The translations under genes and the position numbers were made by a program. Positions 25,737-35,708 of a stretch of 64,000 nt of DNA are shown one piece after another. The number at the start of each line of letters is the position of its first letter. Position 1 is the first letter of the stretch. Under the pieces are notes generated by a model that was not told the DNA's origin, searched no databases, and was given only the letters and a program-made list of their open reading frames with translations. The DNA comes from Caballeronia megalochromosomata (lineage in GTDB: Bacteria; Pseudomonadota; Gammaproteobacteria; Burkholderiales; Burkholderiaceae), in contig LRBF01000284.1 in assembly GCA_001580565.1 (NCBI GenBank), positions 20,606 to 84,605 on the forward strand. Direction: 5' to 3'.

Positions 25737-28349
25737 TCAATCGAAGGCATAGGTGAAGTCGCCGTCACAGACGCCGACTTCGACTTTTCCGACGCCGCGC
25801 CCGTCGACGAGACGGCCGAGGAATTCCGCGCTCACGCGCGGCAGCACGGTGTTGGTCAGGATCGCGTCGATCATCCGGCCGCCGCTCGCGAGCTCCGTGC
25901 AGCGGCGCGCGATCTGGCCGACCACCGCGTCGTCGTAGATGAAGCTCACGCGATGCCGCTCCCCGATGCGCCGCCCGATCCGCGCGAGCTGCAGACGGAT
26001 CACCGCGTCGAGCATCGTGTCGTCGAGCGGGTAGTACGGGATCACCGCGACGCGTCCGAGCAGCGCGGGCGGGAACACGTCGAGCAACGGCGCGCGCAGC
26101 GCCCGCGCGATCTCCTCCGGCGCAGGCGACTCTTGCCCGTCGCCGCACAGATGTGTGATCAGTTCGGTGCCGACGTTGGTCGTGAGCAGGATCAGCGTGT
26201 TGCTGAAGTCGATCTCGCGGCCTTCGCCGTCCTCCATGCGGCCTTTGTCGAAGACCTGGAAGAAGAGCTTGTGGACATCCGGATGCGCCTTCTCGAATTC
26301 GTCGAGCAGCACGACGCTGTAGGGACGACGCCGCACCGCCTCGGTGAGCGCGCCGCCCTCGCCGTAGCCGACGTATCCGGGCGGCGCGCCCTTGAGCAGC
26401 GACACCGTATGCGCTTCCTGGTACTCGCTCATGTTCACGGTGACGACGTTGTCCTCGCCGCCATACAGCGCCTCGGCCAGCGCGAGCGCGGTTTCGGTCT
26501 TGCCCACGCCCGAGGTGCCCGCCAGCATGAACACGCCGACCGGCTTGCAGGGATCGTCGAGACCGGCGCGCGCGGTCTGCACGCGGCGCGCGATCATCTC
26601 CATCGCATGGTCCTGCCCGACGATGCGCCGGTTCAGCGTCGCCGCCAGATCGAGCACGCTCGCGGCTTCGTCGCGCACCATGCGGCCCACCGGAATGCCG
26701 GTCCAGTCCTGCACGACCGAGGCGATGGCATGCGCATCGACGCCCGGCAGGATGAGCGGCGTTTCGCCCTGGCGTTGCGCGAGCTCATCGGTCAGCGCTT
26801 TCAGGTCCGACAGCGCCGCGGCTTCGCCACGCGCCTCGATGTCGCGCCGCGCCGCGAGAATGCGTGCGACGAGCGCGCGCTCCGCCTCCCAGCGCGCGGT
26901 GAGATCCGCGAGGCGCGCGCGCTCGGCGTCGAGCCGGGCCGCGACGTCGGCGGCGCGCGCCGCTGTGTCGATGCCGAGCGCGGCCTCACGCGCCACGATC
27001 TCGCTTTCGGTCTCCCAGGTCTCGATGCGCCGCTTCGCATCGTCGATGGCCGGCGGCGTGGCCTGCTGGCTCACCGCGACGCGCGCGCAGGCGGTGTCGA
27101 GAAGGCTCACCGCCTTGTCGGGCAACTGGCGCGCGGGAATGAAGCGATGCGAGAGCTTCACCGCCGCCTCCAGCGCCTCGTCGAGAACCTGCACGCCGTG
27201 ATGCCGCTCCATCTTGCGCACGAGGCCGCGCATCATCGCGATCGCGCCAGCTTCGGACGGCTCCGGCACCTTGACCACCTGGAAGCGCCGCGTGAGCGCC
27301 GGGTCCTTCTCGATGTGCTTCTTGTACTCGACCCAGGTCGTCGCGGCGATGGTGCGCAGCGTGCCGCGCGCGAGCGCGGGCTTGAGCAGGTTGGCGGCGT
27401 CGCCGGTGCCGGCCGCGCCGCCCGCGCCGACGAGCGTGTGCGCCTCGTCGATGAAGAGAATCACCGGCCGCGGGCACGCCTGCACCTCCTCGATCACCTG
27501 CTTCAGCCGGTTCTCGAACTCGCCCTTCACGCTCGCGCCCGCCTGCAGCAGGCCGACATCGAGCGTGCGCACGACCGCGTCGCGCAACGCGGGCGGCACG
27601 TCTCCCGCGACAACGCGCTGCGCGAAGCCTTCCACCACCGCCGTCTTGCCGACGCCCGCTTCGCCCGTGAGGATCGGGTTGTTCTGGCGCCGCCGCATGA
27701 GGATGTCGATGACCTGGCGAATCTCCATGTCGCGCCCGACGATCGGATCGAGCTTGCCTTCGCGCGCCTCGGCGGTGAGATCGACGGTATAGCGGGCCAG
27801 CGCGTCCTGCTGCGCGAGCGGTGCGGCGATCCCGGCGGGCGCCGCGGACCCTGCGAGCGGCGCGGCCTGCGTTTCGGGGGAGCCGTCGAGCAGCGCATCG
27901 AAGCGCGCGGACAGCACATCGAAGCTGAATTTCTCGAACTGGCGCGAGAGCGCGTACAGCGCGTTGCGCAGGTTCGGCGTGCGCAGCATGCCGATGACGA
28001 GATGGCCGGTGCGCACCTTCGTGGCGTTGAACATCAGCGAGCCGAAGACCCAGCCGCGCTCGACGGCTTCGTCGACCTGCGCGGAGATGTCGGAGACCGC
28101 GCTCGCGCCGCGCGGCAGGCGATCGAGCGCGGCGGTCAGATCGCGTTCGAGCGCGGCCTCGTCGAGTTCGAAATGACGCACGAGCCGCCGCAGGTCCGAA
28201 TCCGCCGCGAGCAGAATCTGGTGCACGCAGTGCGCGAGTTCGACATACGGATTGCCGCGCAGCTTGCAGAACGCCGCGCCGTTTTCGATCGCACGATAGG
28301 CAAGCGGGTCGAGCTTGCCGAACAGGGCCATGCGGCTGATTTCAGTCAT
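25737..28349 (-). CDS. clpV: T6SS ATPase ClpV (TssH)
   Basis: ClpV disassembles the contracted TssB/TssC sheath. The 870-residue protein has an N-terminal Clp-N domain, two AAA+ modules with Walker A GEAGVGKT and GTSGVGKT, Walker B LFIDEAH and VLLDEFEKAH, and a middle coiled-coil between them. AAGGAG precedes the ATG at eight bases. Its start overlaps the end of tssG by eight bases. Confidence 0.97.
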   Translation of the reverse strand: MTEISRMALFGKLDPLAYRAIENGAAFCKLRGNPYVELAHCVHQILLAADSDLRRLVRHFELDEAALERDLTAALDRLPRGASAVSDISAQVDEAVERGWVFGSLMFNATKVRTGHLVIGMLRTPNLRNALYALSRQFEKFSFDVLSARFDALLDGSPETQAAPLAGSAAPAGIAAPLAQQDALARYTVDLTAEAREGKLDPIVGRDMEIRQVIDILMRRRQNNPILTGEAGVGKTAVVEGFAQRVVAGDVPPALRDAVVRTLDVGLLQAGASVKGEFENRLKQVIEEVQACPRPVILFIDEAHTLVGAGGAAGTGDAANLLKPALARGTLRTIAATTWVEYKKHIEKDPALTRRFQVVKVPEPSEAGAIAMMRGLVRKMERHHGVQVLDEALEAAVKLSHRFIPARQLPDKAVSLLDTACARVAVSQQATPPAIDDAKRRIETWETESEIVAREAALGIDTAARAADVAARLDAERARLADLTARWEAERALVARILAARRDIEARGEAAALSDLKALTDELAQRQGETPLILPGVDAHAIASVVQDWTGIPVGRMVRDEAASVLDLAATLNRRIVGQDHAMEMIARRVQTARAGLDDPCKPVGVFMLAGTSGVGKTETALALAEALYGGEDNVVTVNMSEYQEAHTVSLLKGAPPGYVGYGEGGALTEAVRRRPYSVVLLDEFEKAHPDVHKLFFQVFDKGRMEDGEGREIDFSNTLILLTTNVGTELITHLCGDGQESPAPEEIARALRAPLLDVFPPALLGRVAVIPYYPLDDTMLDAVIRLQLARIGRRIGERHRVSFIYDDAVVGQIARRCTELASGGRMIDAILTNTVLPRVSAEFLGRLVDGRGVGKVEVGVCDGDFTYAFD

Positions 28350-29388
28350 GAGGTGTCTCCTTGCGATGGTTCGCGCCCGCCTTCCCGGCGATCACGACCC
28401 GATGGTTGTCATGGACCGGCGCGCCGCTCGTGAGCCAGGTGTTCCAGCCCAGCCGTGCGCCGCTCGCGGCCGATTTCGAAGCGCTCGCCCGCAGCCGCAG
28501 CGCGGGCACTTCCTCGCGCTTCAGATGCAGCGCGACATCCCAGTCGAGCGGATCGCGCACGTAGCTGCGGACCCAGTCGGCGAGCTTCGTGAGGCTCTCG
28601 CCGCCGGGCAGAAAGCGCACGAAGTCCGTGTAGTTGAGCGGCCCGATCACGACGCGAAACTTGTGCTGGCAGTCCCACACCCGCGTGCCGACGACCGTCG
28701 ATACCCCGAGCCGCGCGCCGGAGAGACGCGTGCGGGCGTCCTCCGGCAGCGTGATCCAGTTGCCCTGCCACGGCTCGATCGACACGTTCACGCCGAAAAA
28801 GCGCGCGAGAATCAGCCGCAGCCCACTCGCGTGGCGCGTCGGCGCGGCGAGCACGCCCGCGAAATGGCGCCTGGCGGAATCGGGCACCGCGTCGCGACCG
28901 GCGAGCGCGGGCGCGCCCAGACCGAACAGGCTGCCGACGTAATCCGCGAAGCGATCCTCGCGCGGACGGTCGGCGCTCACGACCGGATGCGCGTCGGCCC
29001 ATGCGCGATAGAACAGCGACAGCATCCGGTGATGGAACACGTCGAGAAAGCGCGCGAGCGTCGGATCGTTCGCGTTGCGGGCGCGCTCGCGCACGTAGGC
29101 GGTCAGGTGCGTCGGCAGCGGGCCGTTCGGTCCGAGCAGGCCGAGGAAATTCACCGCGAGCCGGCCGGGCTGTCCGTCTTCGCCCGGCACGTAGTCGCCG
29201 AGCGTGGTCGGATGGAAGATCAGCTCCGGGTCCTGCGACAGGCGCACGGCGTCATCGCGCGCGGCCAGCGACCGGCCGAGGCGCGGACGCGCGTCATGCG
29301 CGCGCTCGATGAGCCGCAGCGCCTGGAAGAAGTCGAACTGGCGGGCGTCGCGCGCGAGCACGCCGTCGAGGGTCAGAGGGTCGCGCAT
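28342..29388 (-). CDS. tssG: T6SS baseplate protein TssG
   Basis: The 348-residue protein has the TssG opening FDFFQALRLIER followed by FHPTTLGDY-like and VNFLGLLGPNGPLPTHLT motifs and a later FLPGGESLTKL. It binds TssF and TssK in the baseplate wedge. GAGG lies eight bases before the ATG. It overlaps tssF by 16 bases and clpV by eight, a sign of tight translational coupling. Confidence 0.95.
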   Translation of the reverse strand: MRDPLTLDGVLARDARQFDFFQALRLIERAHDARPRLGRSLAARDDAVRLSQDPELIFHPTTLGDYVPGEDGQPGRLAVNFLGLLGPNGPLPTHLTAYVRERARNANDPTLARFLDVFHHRMLSLFYRAWADAHPVVSADRPREDRFADYVGSLFGLGAPALAGRDAVPDSARRHFAGVLAAPTRHASGLRLILARFFGVNVSIEPWQGNWITLPEDARTRLSGARLGVSTVVGTRVWDCQHKFRVVIGPLNYTDFVRFLPGGESLTKLADWVRSYVRDPLDWDVALHLKREEVPALRLRASASKSAASGARLGWNTWLTSGAPVHDNHRVVIAGKAGANHRKETPHD

Positions 29389-31268
29389 CGTCCGGTCCTC
29401 GCGGGCCACTGCATGATCGGGCCGCGCGCGAGCGTCGCGACGTGGGTCTCGGTGAACGAATTGATCGACACGTACTGCGCGAAGAACTGCGCGAGCACCG
29501 CGCCAAGCAGGAACGCGCTCGCGCCTTCGAAGGCGGCGTCGTCCAGGGAGAGCGTGATCGCGAGGCCGCGCCCGAAGACGATCGGCCCCGTCGACGGCAG
29601 GCGCCGCACGACCGGCTCGCACGACACCGCGCGCAGCCCTTCGACCTGGCGATGCGCGGCGGCGTCGTCCTCCGGGCAGTACAGCGCGAGCAGTTCGCGC
29701 AGCGCGCGGGCGCCTTCCTGCGCGTTGCCATCGACGAGCGACGCGTAGTTCAGCGACAGATGATCGAGCAGCCGCCATGCGGCCGGACCCTGCGCGAACG
29801 AAGGCAGCGGCCGGCTCGGGCCCGCGACGCAGCGCACGGCGGTGACGGGCGCTTCGGCATCGAGCGTGAAGTCGGTCGAACCCGCGCCGACCGGCATCGA
29901 CAACGGCAGATCGCGGTTCGTGCACCACGCGCTGATGCCGAGCTGACGGACCTCGCCGCCCTGAGGCGCGCTCTTCGCATCGACCAGCGCGATGAAGGCT
30001 TCGCTGCCGAGGTAGCTGCTGCGCGCGCCGTTCTGCTGCTGCCGCACCGACGCGCGCCGTGCCTCGCGGCGCACCTGATAGAACGCGCCGTCCTCGCCCG
30101 GGGTGTCGAGATCCTTTGCGCAGTAGAACGGCCGGAACTGCGTTTGCGCGTCCGCGCCCGCGCCATAGCCGGTGACTTCGTCGATCTGGTGGATTTCGTA
30201 GTCCATCGGACGCGTGCGATCAACGACGACATGATGTTCGAACGCCGTGTCCGAGAGCGCGACGCGGTCGGTGCGGCGTCGAAAAAGGTTGATGGCGGGC
30301 GTGCAGTGGAGCGCGAAGTGCGAGGCGTCGACGCTGCGTTCGAGCGACGCGTCGGCCTGATCGAGGAGGATCACGATCTCCGCTTCCTGGCCGCGGCAAT
30401 GGCGCAAGGCGTCGCGCAGTCCGCTCAGCTCGACGAACATGAAACGCGGCGCGAACGCGAAATACTCCTGCAGCAGCCGGTAGCCGTCGAACGATTGCTG
30501 GCCGACCGGCAGGAGCGCCTCGTCCTCCGCGAAGCCGAGCGGCCGCAGCGCGGTCTTCGGCAGCAGGGCGAGCGTCGTCGCCGCGCTCGCGCCGTTGCCG
30601 GGCTGCATCACCGCGACGCCGGTGCAATGCGCGAGCAGCCGCTCGTGCAGGCGCGCGGGCAGGCCGTCCGGGCCGCGCAGATACAGCGCGAGACGATCGA
30701 GCGCGAGGCGGTCGAAGCCGAGCGAGCCGGTCGCGCGCAGCCGCAGGCGCAGGCCCGCCTTGACGGGCGCGTGCTGCGCCGGGAATGCGGCATTGAGCCC
30801 GCCCGCATGGGTGAAGAACTTCGCCTGCGCGATCTCGACCGGCCACAGCGTCAGCGCATGTGCCGTGCGGAATTCGCAGCGCGTCGCCGCGGACTTGTCG
30901 AGCATGCCGCGCAGCGCCGTATGACGCGGCACGACGATGCCGTCGGTGCTCGCGGCGAGCTGCGGATTCGCGTGATCCGCCTGGAGCTGCACGACCGTCA
31001 TCGAAGGCGTCGGCGCCAGATAGTGCGGATACGCCAGTTCCAGGAGATGCTGCGTGAAGCGCGGGAACTCGGCATCGAGCTTCATCTGCACGCGCGCGGC
31101 CAAAAAGCTGAAGCCTTCCAGCAGCCGCTCGACATACGGGTCCGCGCATTCGACGCCATCGAGCGCGAGCCGCCCGGCGATCTTCGGGAATGCGGCGGCG
31201 AATTCTCCGCCCATCTCCCGCACGTGCTGGAGTTCCTGGCTGTAGTACTTGAGGAACGCGGGGTTCAT
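29373..31268 (-). CDS. tssF: T6SS baseplate protein TssF
   Basis: The 631-residue protein starts with the typical YYSQELQHVREMGGEFA and has VERLLEGFSFLAARVQ and LLELAYPHYLAPTPSM, all hallmarks of TssF. Its start ATG overlaps the tssE stop (ATGA). With TssE, TssG and TssK it forms the baseplate on which sheath and tube are built. Confidence 0.95.
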   Translation of the reverse strand: MNPAFLKYYSQELQHVREMGGEFAAAFPKIAGRLALDGVECADPYVERLLEGFSFLAARVQMKLDAEFPRFTQHLLELAYPHYLAPTPSMTVVQLQADHANPQLAASTDGIVVPRHTALRGMLDKSAATRCEFRTAHALTLWPVEIAQAKFFTHAGGLNAAFPAQHAPVKAGLRLRLRATGSLGFDRLALDRLALYLRGPDGLPARLHERLLAHCTGVAVMQPGNGASAATTLALLPKTALRPLGFAEDEALLPVGQQSFDGYRLLQEYFAFAPRFMFVELSGLRDALRHCRGQEAEIVILLDQADASLERSVDASHFALHCTPAINLFRRRTDRVALSDTAFEHHVVVDRTRPMDYEIHQIDEVTGYGAGADAQTQFRPFYCAKDLDTPGEDGAFYQVRREARRASVRQQQNGARSSYLGSEAFIALVDAKSAPQGGEVRQLGISAWCTNRDLPLSMPVGAGSTDFTLDAEAPVTAVRCVAGPSRPLPSFAQGPAAWRLLDHLSLNYASLVDGNAQEGARALRELLALYCPEDDAAAHRQVEGLRAVSCEPVVRRLPSTGPIVFGRGLAITLSLDDAAFEGASAFLLGAVLAQFFAQYVSINSFTETHVATLARGPIMQWPARTGRCATL

Positions 31269-31804
31269 GCCGGCTGCTCCCCGGCCTGCGCGGCGCGCGT
31301 CGGCAATGCGTCGGCGACGCGCACCTCGCCCGCTTCGAGATCCAGCTCCGTGCGCAGGAAAAGCCGCTCGGGATACGGCTGCGACCACATGTCGGCCTCG
31401 ATCTCGAAACGGATCACATGACCGCGTGCCGCGCCGCGCGCGTCGCCGATCGCGCTCACGCGCACCGATTCTCGTGCGAGCCGCGGCTCGAAGGCCCACA
31501 ACGCGTCGCGGATCACGCGCTCCAGCGCGCCTGTCGTGAGCGCGGCCACGTTGCGCCCCGCGAGGTCCGGCAGACCGTAATTGAGCACCGAGGTCGCGAC
31601 ATGTGGCAGGTCCGCCGCTTCCGCGTTCTCCGCGAGACCGCTTGCGTTCAGCAGCCAGCCGATGTCGCGCTGCACGCTGTCGCGCAGCGCGCGCGCCGAG
31701 ATCACGCGACGCTCGCGGGATTCGTGACGCGCGTGCGGCTCGAGGTCGGTCAGGCGGTCGAGCAGCGACGGCTGCAGACGGTCCCGGGCGGAGGGTTCGG
31801 ACAT
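31265..31804 (-). CDS. tssE: T6SS baseplate protein TssE (gp25-like)
   Basis: The 179-residue protein has the gp25-like core: LRDSVQRDIGWLLNA, LNYGLPDLAG and IRDALWAFEPRL, with a later FEIEADMW. AAGGAG lies eight bases before the ATG; longer upstream frames lack such support. It follows tssC by about 40 bases and is coupled to tssF. Confidence 0.93.
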   Translation of the reverse strand: MSEPSARDRLQPSLLDRLTDLEPHARHESRERRVISARALRDSVQRDIGWLLNASGLAENAEAADLPHVATSVLNYGLPDLAGRNVAALTTGALERVIRDALWAFEPRLARESVRVSAIGDARGAARGHVIRFEIEADMWSQPYPERLFLRTELDLEAGEVRVADALPTRAAQAGEQPA

Positions 31805-31845
31805 GTGCGGCTCCTTCTGGACGAAATGGACCTGCGGGATGGCGC

Positions 31846-33348
31846 TCAGGCGGCCTTCGCCGTCGGCAGCTTCGACACGAGCCGCAGCGACACCGTGAGA
31901 CCTTCGAGCTGGTAATGCGGGCGCAGGAAGAACTTCGACGTGTAGTAGCCCGGATTGCCCGCCACTTCCTCCACCACGACCTGTGCGTCGGCGAGCGGCT
32001 TGCGCGCCTTGGTGTCGTCGGAGGAGTGAGTGGGGTCGCCATCGACGTACTGGAGAATCCAGTTCTGCAGCCAGCGCTCCATGTCGTCGCGCTCCCTGAA
32101 CGAGCCGAGCTTGTCGCGCACGATGCACTTCAGGTAGTGCGCGAAGCGGCAGCACGCGAACAGATACGGCAGGCGCGCCGCGAGATTCGCGTTCGCGGTG
32201 GCGTCCGCGTCTTCGTATTCAGCCGGCTTGTGCAGCGACTGCGCGCCGATGAACGCCGCGAAGTCCGAGTTCTTCTTGTGCACGAGCGGCATGAAGCCGT
32301 TTTTGGCGAGCTCGGCCTCGCGCCGGTCGCTGATCGCGATCTCGGTCGGGCATTTCATGTCGACGCCGCCATCGTCCGTGGGGAACGCGTGCACGGGCAG
32401 CCCCTCGACCGCGCCGCCCGACTCGACGCCGCGAATGCGCGAACACCAGCCGGACATCTTGAACGAGCGCGTGATGTTCGCCGCCATCGCGTACGAGGCG
32501 TTCGCCCACGCGTACTTGCTGCTGTTCGCGCCGGTCGTGTCTTCCTCGAAATCGAACGCCTCGACCGGGTCGCTCTTCGCGCCGTAGGGCGCGCGCGCGA
32601 GAAAGCGCGGCATCGCGAGGCCGATGTAGCGCGAGTCCTCGGACTCACGCAGCGAACGCCAGGCCGCATGCTCGGGCGTCTGGAAGATCTTGGTCAGATC
32701 GCGCGGATTGGCGAGTTCCTGCCACGACTCCATCAGGAGCGCGGCCGGGTCCGCGCCCGCGATGAACGGCGCGTGCGCCGCCGCCGCGATCTTCGCGATC
32801 TGCGTGAGCAGGTCGACATCCGGGCCGCTGTGATCGAAGTAGTAATCCGCGACCAGCGCGCCGTAGGGCTCGCCACCGAACTGGCCGTACTCCTCTTCGT
32901 AGAGCTTCTTGAAGAGCGGGCTCTGGTCCCACGCGACACCGCGATACTTCTTCAGCGTCTTGTGCAGTTCCGCCTTGGACATGTTCAGCACGCGGATCTT
33001 CAGGGACTCGTCCGTCTCCGTGTTGTTGACGAGGTAGTGCAGGCCGCGCCACGCGCTCTCGACCTGCTGGAACGGCTCGCTATGCAGGATCAGGTTGATC
33101 TGGCCGGTGAGCGCCTGGTCGATCTGCGCGATCAGCGCCTCGACGGTCGCGAGGACATCGCCGGAAATCACGCCGGTGTCGCGCAACGCCTGCTCGGCGA
33201 GCGTGCGCACCGCGTTCTCGACGGCGTCGCGGGCGCGGTCGGACTTCGGCTTGAATTCCTTTTGCAGCAGCGCGGAGAAATCGTCGAGTCCGGGCGCCGC
33301 TTCCATTTCGGTTGCGGGGGTCTGTTGCTGGATGCTGAGATCGTTCAT
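31846..33348 (-). CDS. tssC: T6SS sheath large subunit TssC
   Basis: The 500-residue protein shows the TssC/VipB signature: LILHSEPFQQVESAWRGLHY, YGALVADYYFDH and a C-terminal VSLRLVSKLP. It assembles with TssB into the contractile sheath. It starts four bases after the tssB stop. Length and motifs are normal. Confidence 0.97.
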   Translation of the reverse strand: MNDLSIQQQTPATEMEAAPGLDDFSALLQKEFKPKSDRARDAVENAVRTLAEQALRDTGVISGDVLATVEALIAQIDQALTGQINLILHSEPFQQVESAWRGLHYLVNNTETDESLKIRVLNMSKAELHKTLKKYRGVAWDQSPLFKKLYEEEYGQFGGEPYGALVADYYFDHSGPDVDLLTQIAKIAAAAHAPFIAGADPAALLMESWQELANPRDLTKIFQTPEHAAWRSLRESEDSRYIGLAMPRFLARAPYGAKSDPVEAFDFEEDTTGANSSKYAWANASYAMAANITRSFKMSGWCSRIRGVESGGAVEGLPVHAFPTDDGGVDMKCPTEIAISDRREAELAKNGFMPLVHKKNSDFAAFIGAQSLHKPAEYEDADATANANLAARLPYLFACCRFAHYLKCIVRDKLGSFRERDDMERWLQNWILQYVDGDPTHSSDDTKARKPLADAQVVVEEVAGNPGYYTSKFFLRPHYQLEGLTVSLRLVSKLPTAKAA

Positions 33349-33352
33349 CGCG

Positions 33353-33880
33353 TCATGCTCCGGTGGTGGGCGTGGCTTCGTCGTCGGTCGGACGGGGCTG
33401 CACGGCGAGCGCCTTCATGAGCGCGGGTTCTTCCAGCAGCCGGGCGATCAGCGCTTCGGCGCCGGTCTTGCCGTCCATGTAGGTCAGCAGGTTGGCGAGC
33501 TGCGTGCGCGCTTCCAGCAGTTGCCGCAGCGGCTCGACCTTGCGCGCGATCGCGGCGGGCGTGAAGTCGTCCATGCTTTCGAAGGTGAGATCGACCGCGA
33601 CGTTGCCATCGCCCGTCAGCGTATTGGGCACCTGCACCGCGACGCGCGGCTTCATCGACTTGAGACGCTCGTCGAAGTTGTCCACGTCGATCTCGAGGAA
33701 CTTCCGTTCCGCGGGGCTCGCGAGCGGCTCGGCGGGTTGTCCCGAGAGATCCGCGAGCACGCCCATCACGAAGGGCAGATTGACCTTCTTTTCCGAGCCG
33801 TAGATTTCGACGTCGTACTCGATCTGCACGCGCGGTGCACGATTGCGCGCGATGAATTTCTGACTGCTTTCCTTTGCCAC
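33353..33880 (-). CDS. tssB: T6SS sheath small subunit TssB
   Basis: The 175-residue protein carries RAPRVQIEYDVE near the start, LPFVMGVLADLSG, FLEIDVDNFDERLK and an LTYMDGK helix, as in TssB/VipA. It pairs with TssC in the sheath. The gene lies about 27 bases after tssA and four bases before tssC. Confidence 0.97.
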   Translation of the reverse strand: MAKESSQKFIARNRAPRVQIEYDVEIYGSEKKVNLPFVMGVLADLSGQPAEPLASPAERKFLEIDVDNFDERLKSMKPRVAVQVPNTLTGDGNVAVDLTFESMDDFTPAAIARKVEPLRQLLEARTQLANLLTYMDGKTGAEALIARLLEEPALMKALAVQPRPTDDEATPTTGA

Positions 33881-33907
33881 GATGTCCGCTCCTTTGGCTG
33901 AGACGGG

Positions 33908-34984
33908 TCAGACGACGCCGCCCAGATGCCTGAATTGATGCGCGCCGTCCGGCGCGACGTCCTCGATGATTTCGATGAAACTCTTGCCGACCAGCCTCCG
34001 TGCCCGCTGCAGCAGCACCGGCAGCGGACTCGACGGCTCACATTCGTCGTAATAGGCGCAGATCGCATCGAGCGCGTCGCACACGTCGCGCGCGCTCGCG
34101 ATGCGCCGGGGCGTGGCGGGTCCCGCAACGGCGGCGCCATGTGCCGCCGTCGCGAAACCCGCGCCCTCTTCACCGCTGTCGATCTCCATCGCACTGCCCC
34201 GTTTCCCCGTATCCGGATCCAGCACCGCGACCCGCGCCGCCACGCACTCCCCGATGCGCGCAAGCGGCCTTGCGAGCGGGCCGAAATCGAGCGCGCGCGC
34301 CGGTCCCACGTGCCCGGTCAACAGCGTCTCGATCCGCGCGAGCGAGACCTGCGCCGACGACAGCGCCTCGCCCATCGCCCGCCCCGCTTCGACACCCGCT
34401 TGCGCGAACGCCGCATCGATGGCTGCGTGCGTCGGCATCTCGTCGCCATCGGCCGCCGGCGTCTCGCCCGCCAGTACCTCGAGATCGCGCAGCGCGAAAC
34501 CGCGCTGGCCACGCGGCGCGACGAAGGGCACGTCGCGCAGCTCGCCCGCGAGCCCCGCGCCATCGACGAGCGCCGACAGCGCATTGACCCGCGCGGTCGG
34601 ATCATCGCCGTCGCTCGCATCCAGTTGCGGATGCACGCACGACCAGTGCTGCGCGAGCAGCCCTTCGATCAGCGCAAGGCCGCACGCCAGCCCGGCGAAG
34701 CCCTCGCGGACCATGCTCGCCCGCGTGAAAGGCACCGCCACCCGCAGATCGCGCGTGCGTTCGAGCAGGGTCGTCGAAAGCGCATGAGCGAGCGTCCAGT
34801 CAGGCGGCGTCGCGGCGATCACCGTGCCGCCGTACTGGGCGTCGGGCTTGCCCGCGATCGCCTGTTCCAGCGCCCGAAACTCGGGGCTGTACTCTTCGTC
34901 CTCGCCGCACGGAGAATCCGGTGCGAGATCGGTAAGCCAGGCTGCGATTTCTGCGAGGTTCATGGCGATGTCCGCGAGGTGCAT
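33908..34984 (-). CDS. tssA: T6SS protein TssA
   Basis: The 358-residue protein has the N-terminal ImpA domain (ISPDSPCGED-like LAPDSPCGEDEEYSPEF, DLRVAVPFTRA, GLALIEGLLAQHW) and a C-terminal helical part with SSPLPVLLQRARRLV and FIEIIEDV. TssA caps and coordinates sheath polymerisation. Two candidate ATGs lie 21 bases apart inside a near-tandem duplication encoding HLADIA and NLAEIA; neither has a strong Shine-Dalgarno, so the exact N-terminus is open. Confidence 0.93.
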   Translation of the reverse strand: MHLADIAMNLAEIAAWLTDLAPDSPCGEDEEYSPEFRALEQAIAGKPDAQYGGTVIAATPPDWTLAHALSTTLLERTRDLRVAVPFTRASMVREGFAGLACGLALIEGLLAQHWSCVHPQLDASDGDDPTARVNALSALVDGAGLAGELRDVPFVAPRGQRGFALRDLEVLAGETPAADGDEMPTHAAIDAAFAQAGVEAGRAMGEALSSAQVSLARIETLLTGHVGPARALDFGPLARPLARIGECVAARVAVLDPDTGKRGSAMEIDSGEEGAGFATAAHGAAVAGPATPRRIASARDVCDALDAICAYYDECEPSSPLPVLLQRARRLVGKSFIEIIEDVAPDGAHQFRHLGGVV

Positions 34985-35059
34985 GGAAGGGAAGGCGGCT
35001 TAGCGCGTCCTGGTCGGCGACGATGAGCTCGAACTGGCGTTCGCGCCGGTGCCGGAGTC

Positions 35060-35545
35060 TCACGTCGCCGTGTTTTTGGGGATGTTCCACTTGCCGGTCA
35101 CCACGCCGCCCTTCTTCGCGCCGTTGTTGTCCTGCGGCTGATACTCCATGTTGAATTGCGCGAAGTTCAGCGTGACGTTCTCGGCAATCTGGTCCCCGCC
35201 GCCCGAGCCCACCGAATGGCTGCTGATGAGCACTTCCTTGAGCGTGATCTTCAGATACTCGACCGGCTCGTTGCCGCCGGCCTTGCGCAGCGTGAGTACG
35301 GCCTCCGGCATGTGCACGCCCTGGCAGCAGGACTGCACGATCGTGGGCGAGCTCTTGTCGACGTATTTGCTGATCGAGAGGTCCTGCACCGACGCGGTCC
35401 CGGTGCCGCCGCCCGTTCCGGTGTGCGTGGTGCCCGTCTGCGAGCATCCCCACGACCAGCTCAGAATCTCGATCTCGTCGGTGTGGCCCGCCGCCAGTGA
35501 TTCACCCTTGATGTCGCCCAGCTTGAGGAACATATCTACGGCCAT
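35060..35545 (-). CDS. hcp: T6SS tube protein Hcp (TssD)
   Basis: The 161-residue protein opens AVDMFLKLGDIKGES and contains VLTLRKAGGNEPVEYLKITL and WNIPKNTAT, the usual Hcp pattern. Hexameric rings stack into the inner tube and carry small effectors. GGAG seven bases before the ATG supports this start over a longer frame. It is the first structural gene of the cluster, 75 bases before tssA. The 163 bases upstream include a short inverted repeat (GGCGTC TTTT GACGCC) but no clear promoter of its own. Confidence 0.95.
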   Translation of the reverse strand: MAVDMFLKLGDIKGESLAAGHTDEIEILSWSWGCSQTGTTHTGTGGGTGTASVQDLSISKYVDKSSPTIVQSCCQGVHMPEAVLTLRKAGGNEPVEYLKITLKEVLISSHSVGSGGGDQIAENVTLNFAQFNMEYQPQDNNGAKKGGVVTGKWNIPKNTAT

Positions 35546-35708
35546 GTCAGTCTCCAAAAAATGCGCACCTTGCGGCACAGGTCAATTCGCATCGCGCTGG
35601 TGCGCGACGCGTGGTTTGCGGGCTTTATTTGATTACCCGCGTTACTTCGTATTGCTAATCGTTCTCGTTGCTTCGAGGCGTCTTTTGACGCCACGCATCA
35701 GCCCGAGG

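Noticed and set aside
25716..28433. A 905-codon plus-strand frame opposite clpV
   Set aside because: Its composition is His/Arg/Asp-rich with no domain, and ClpV on the other strand is certain.
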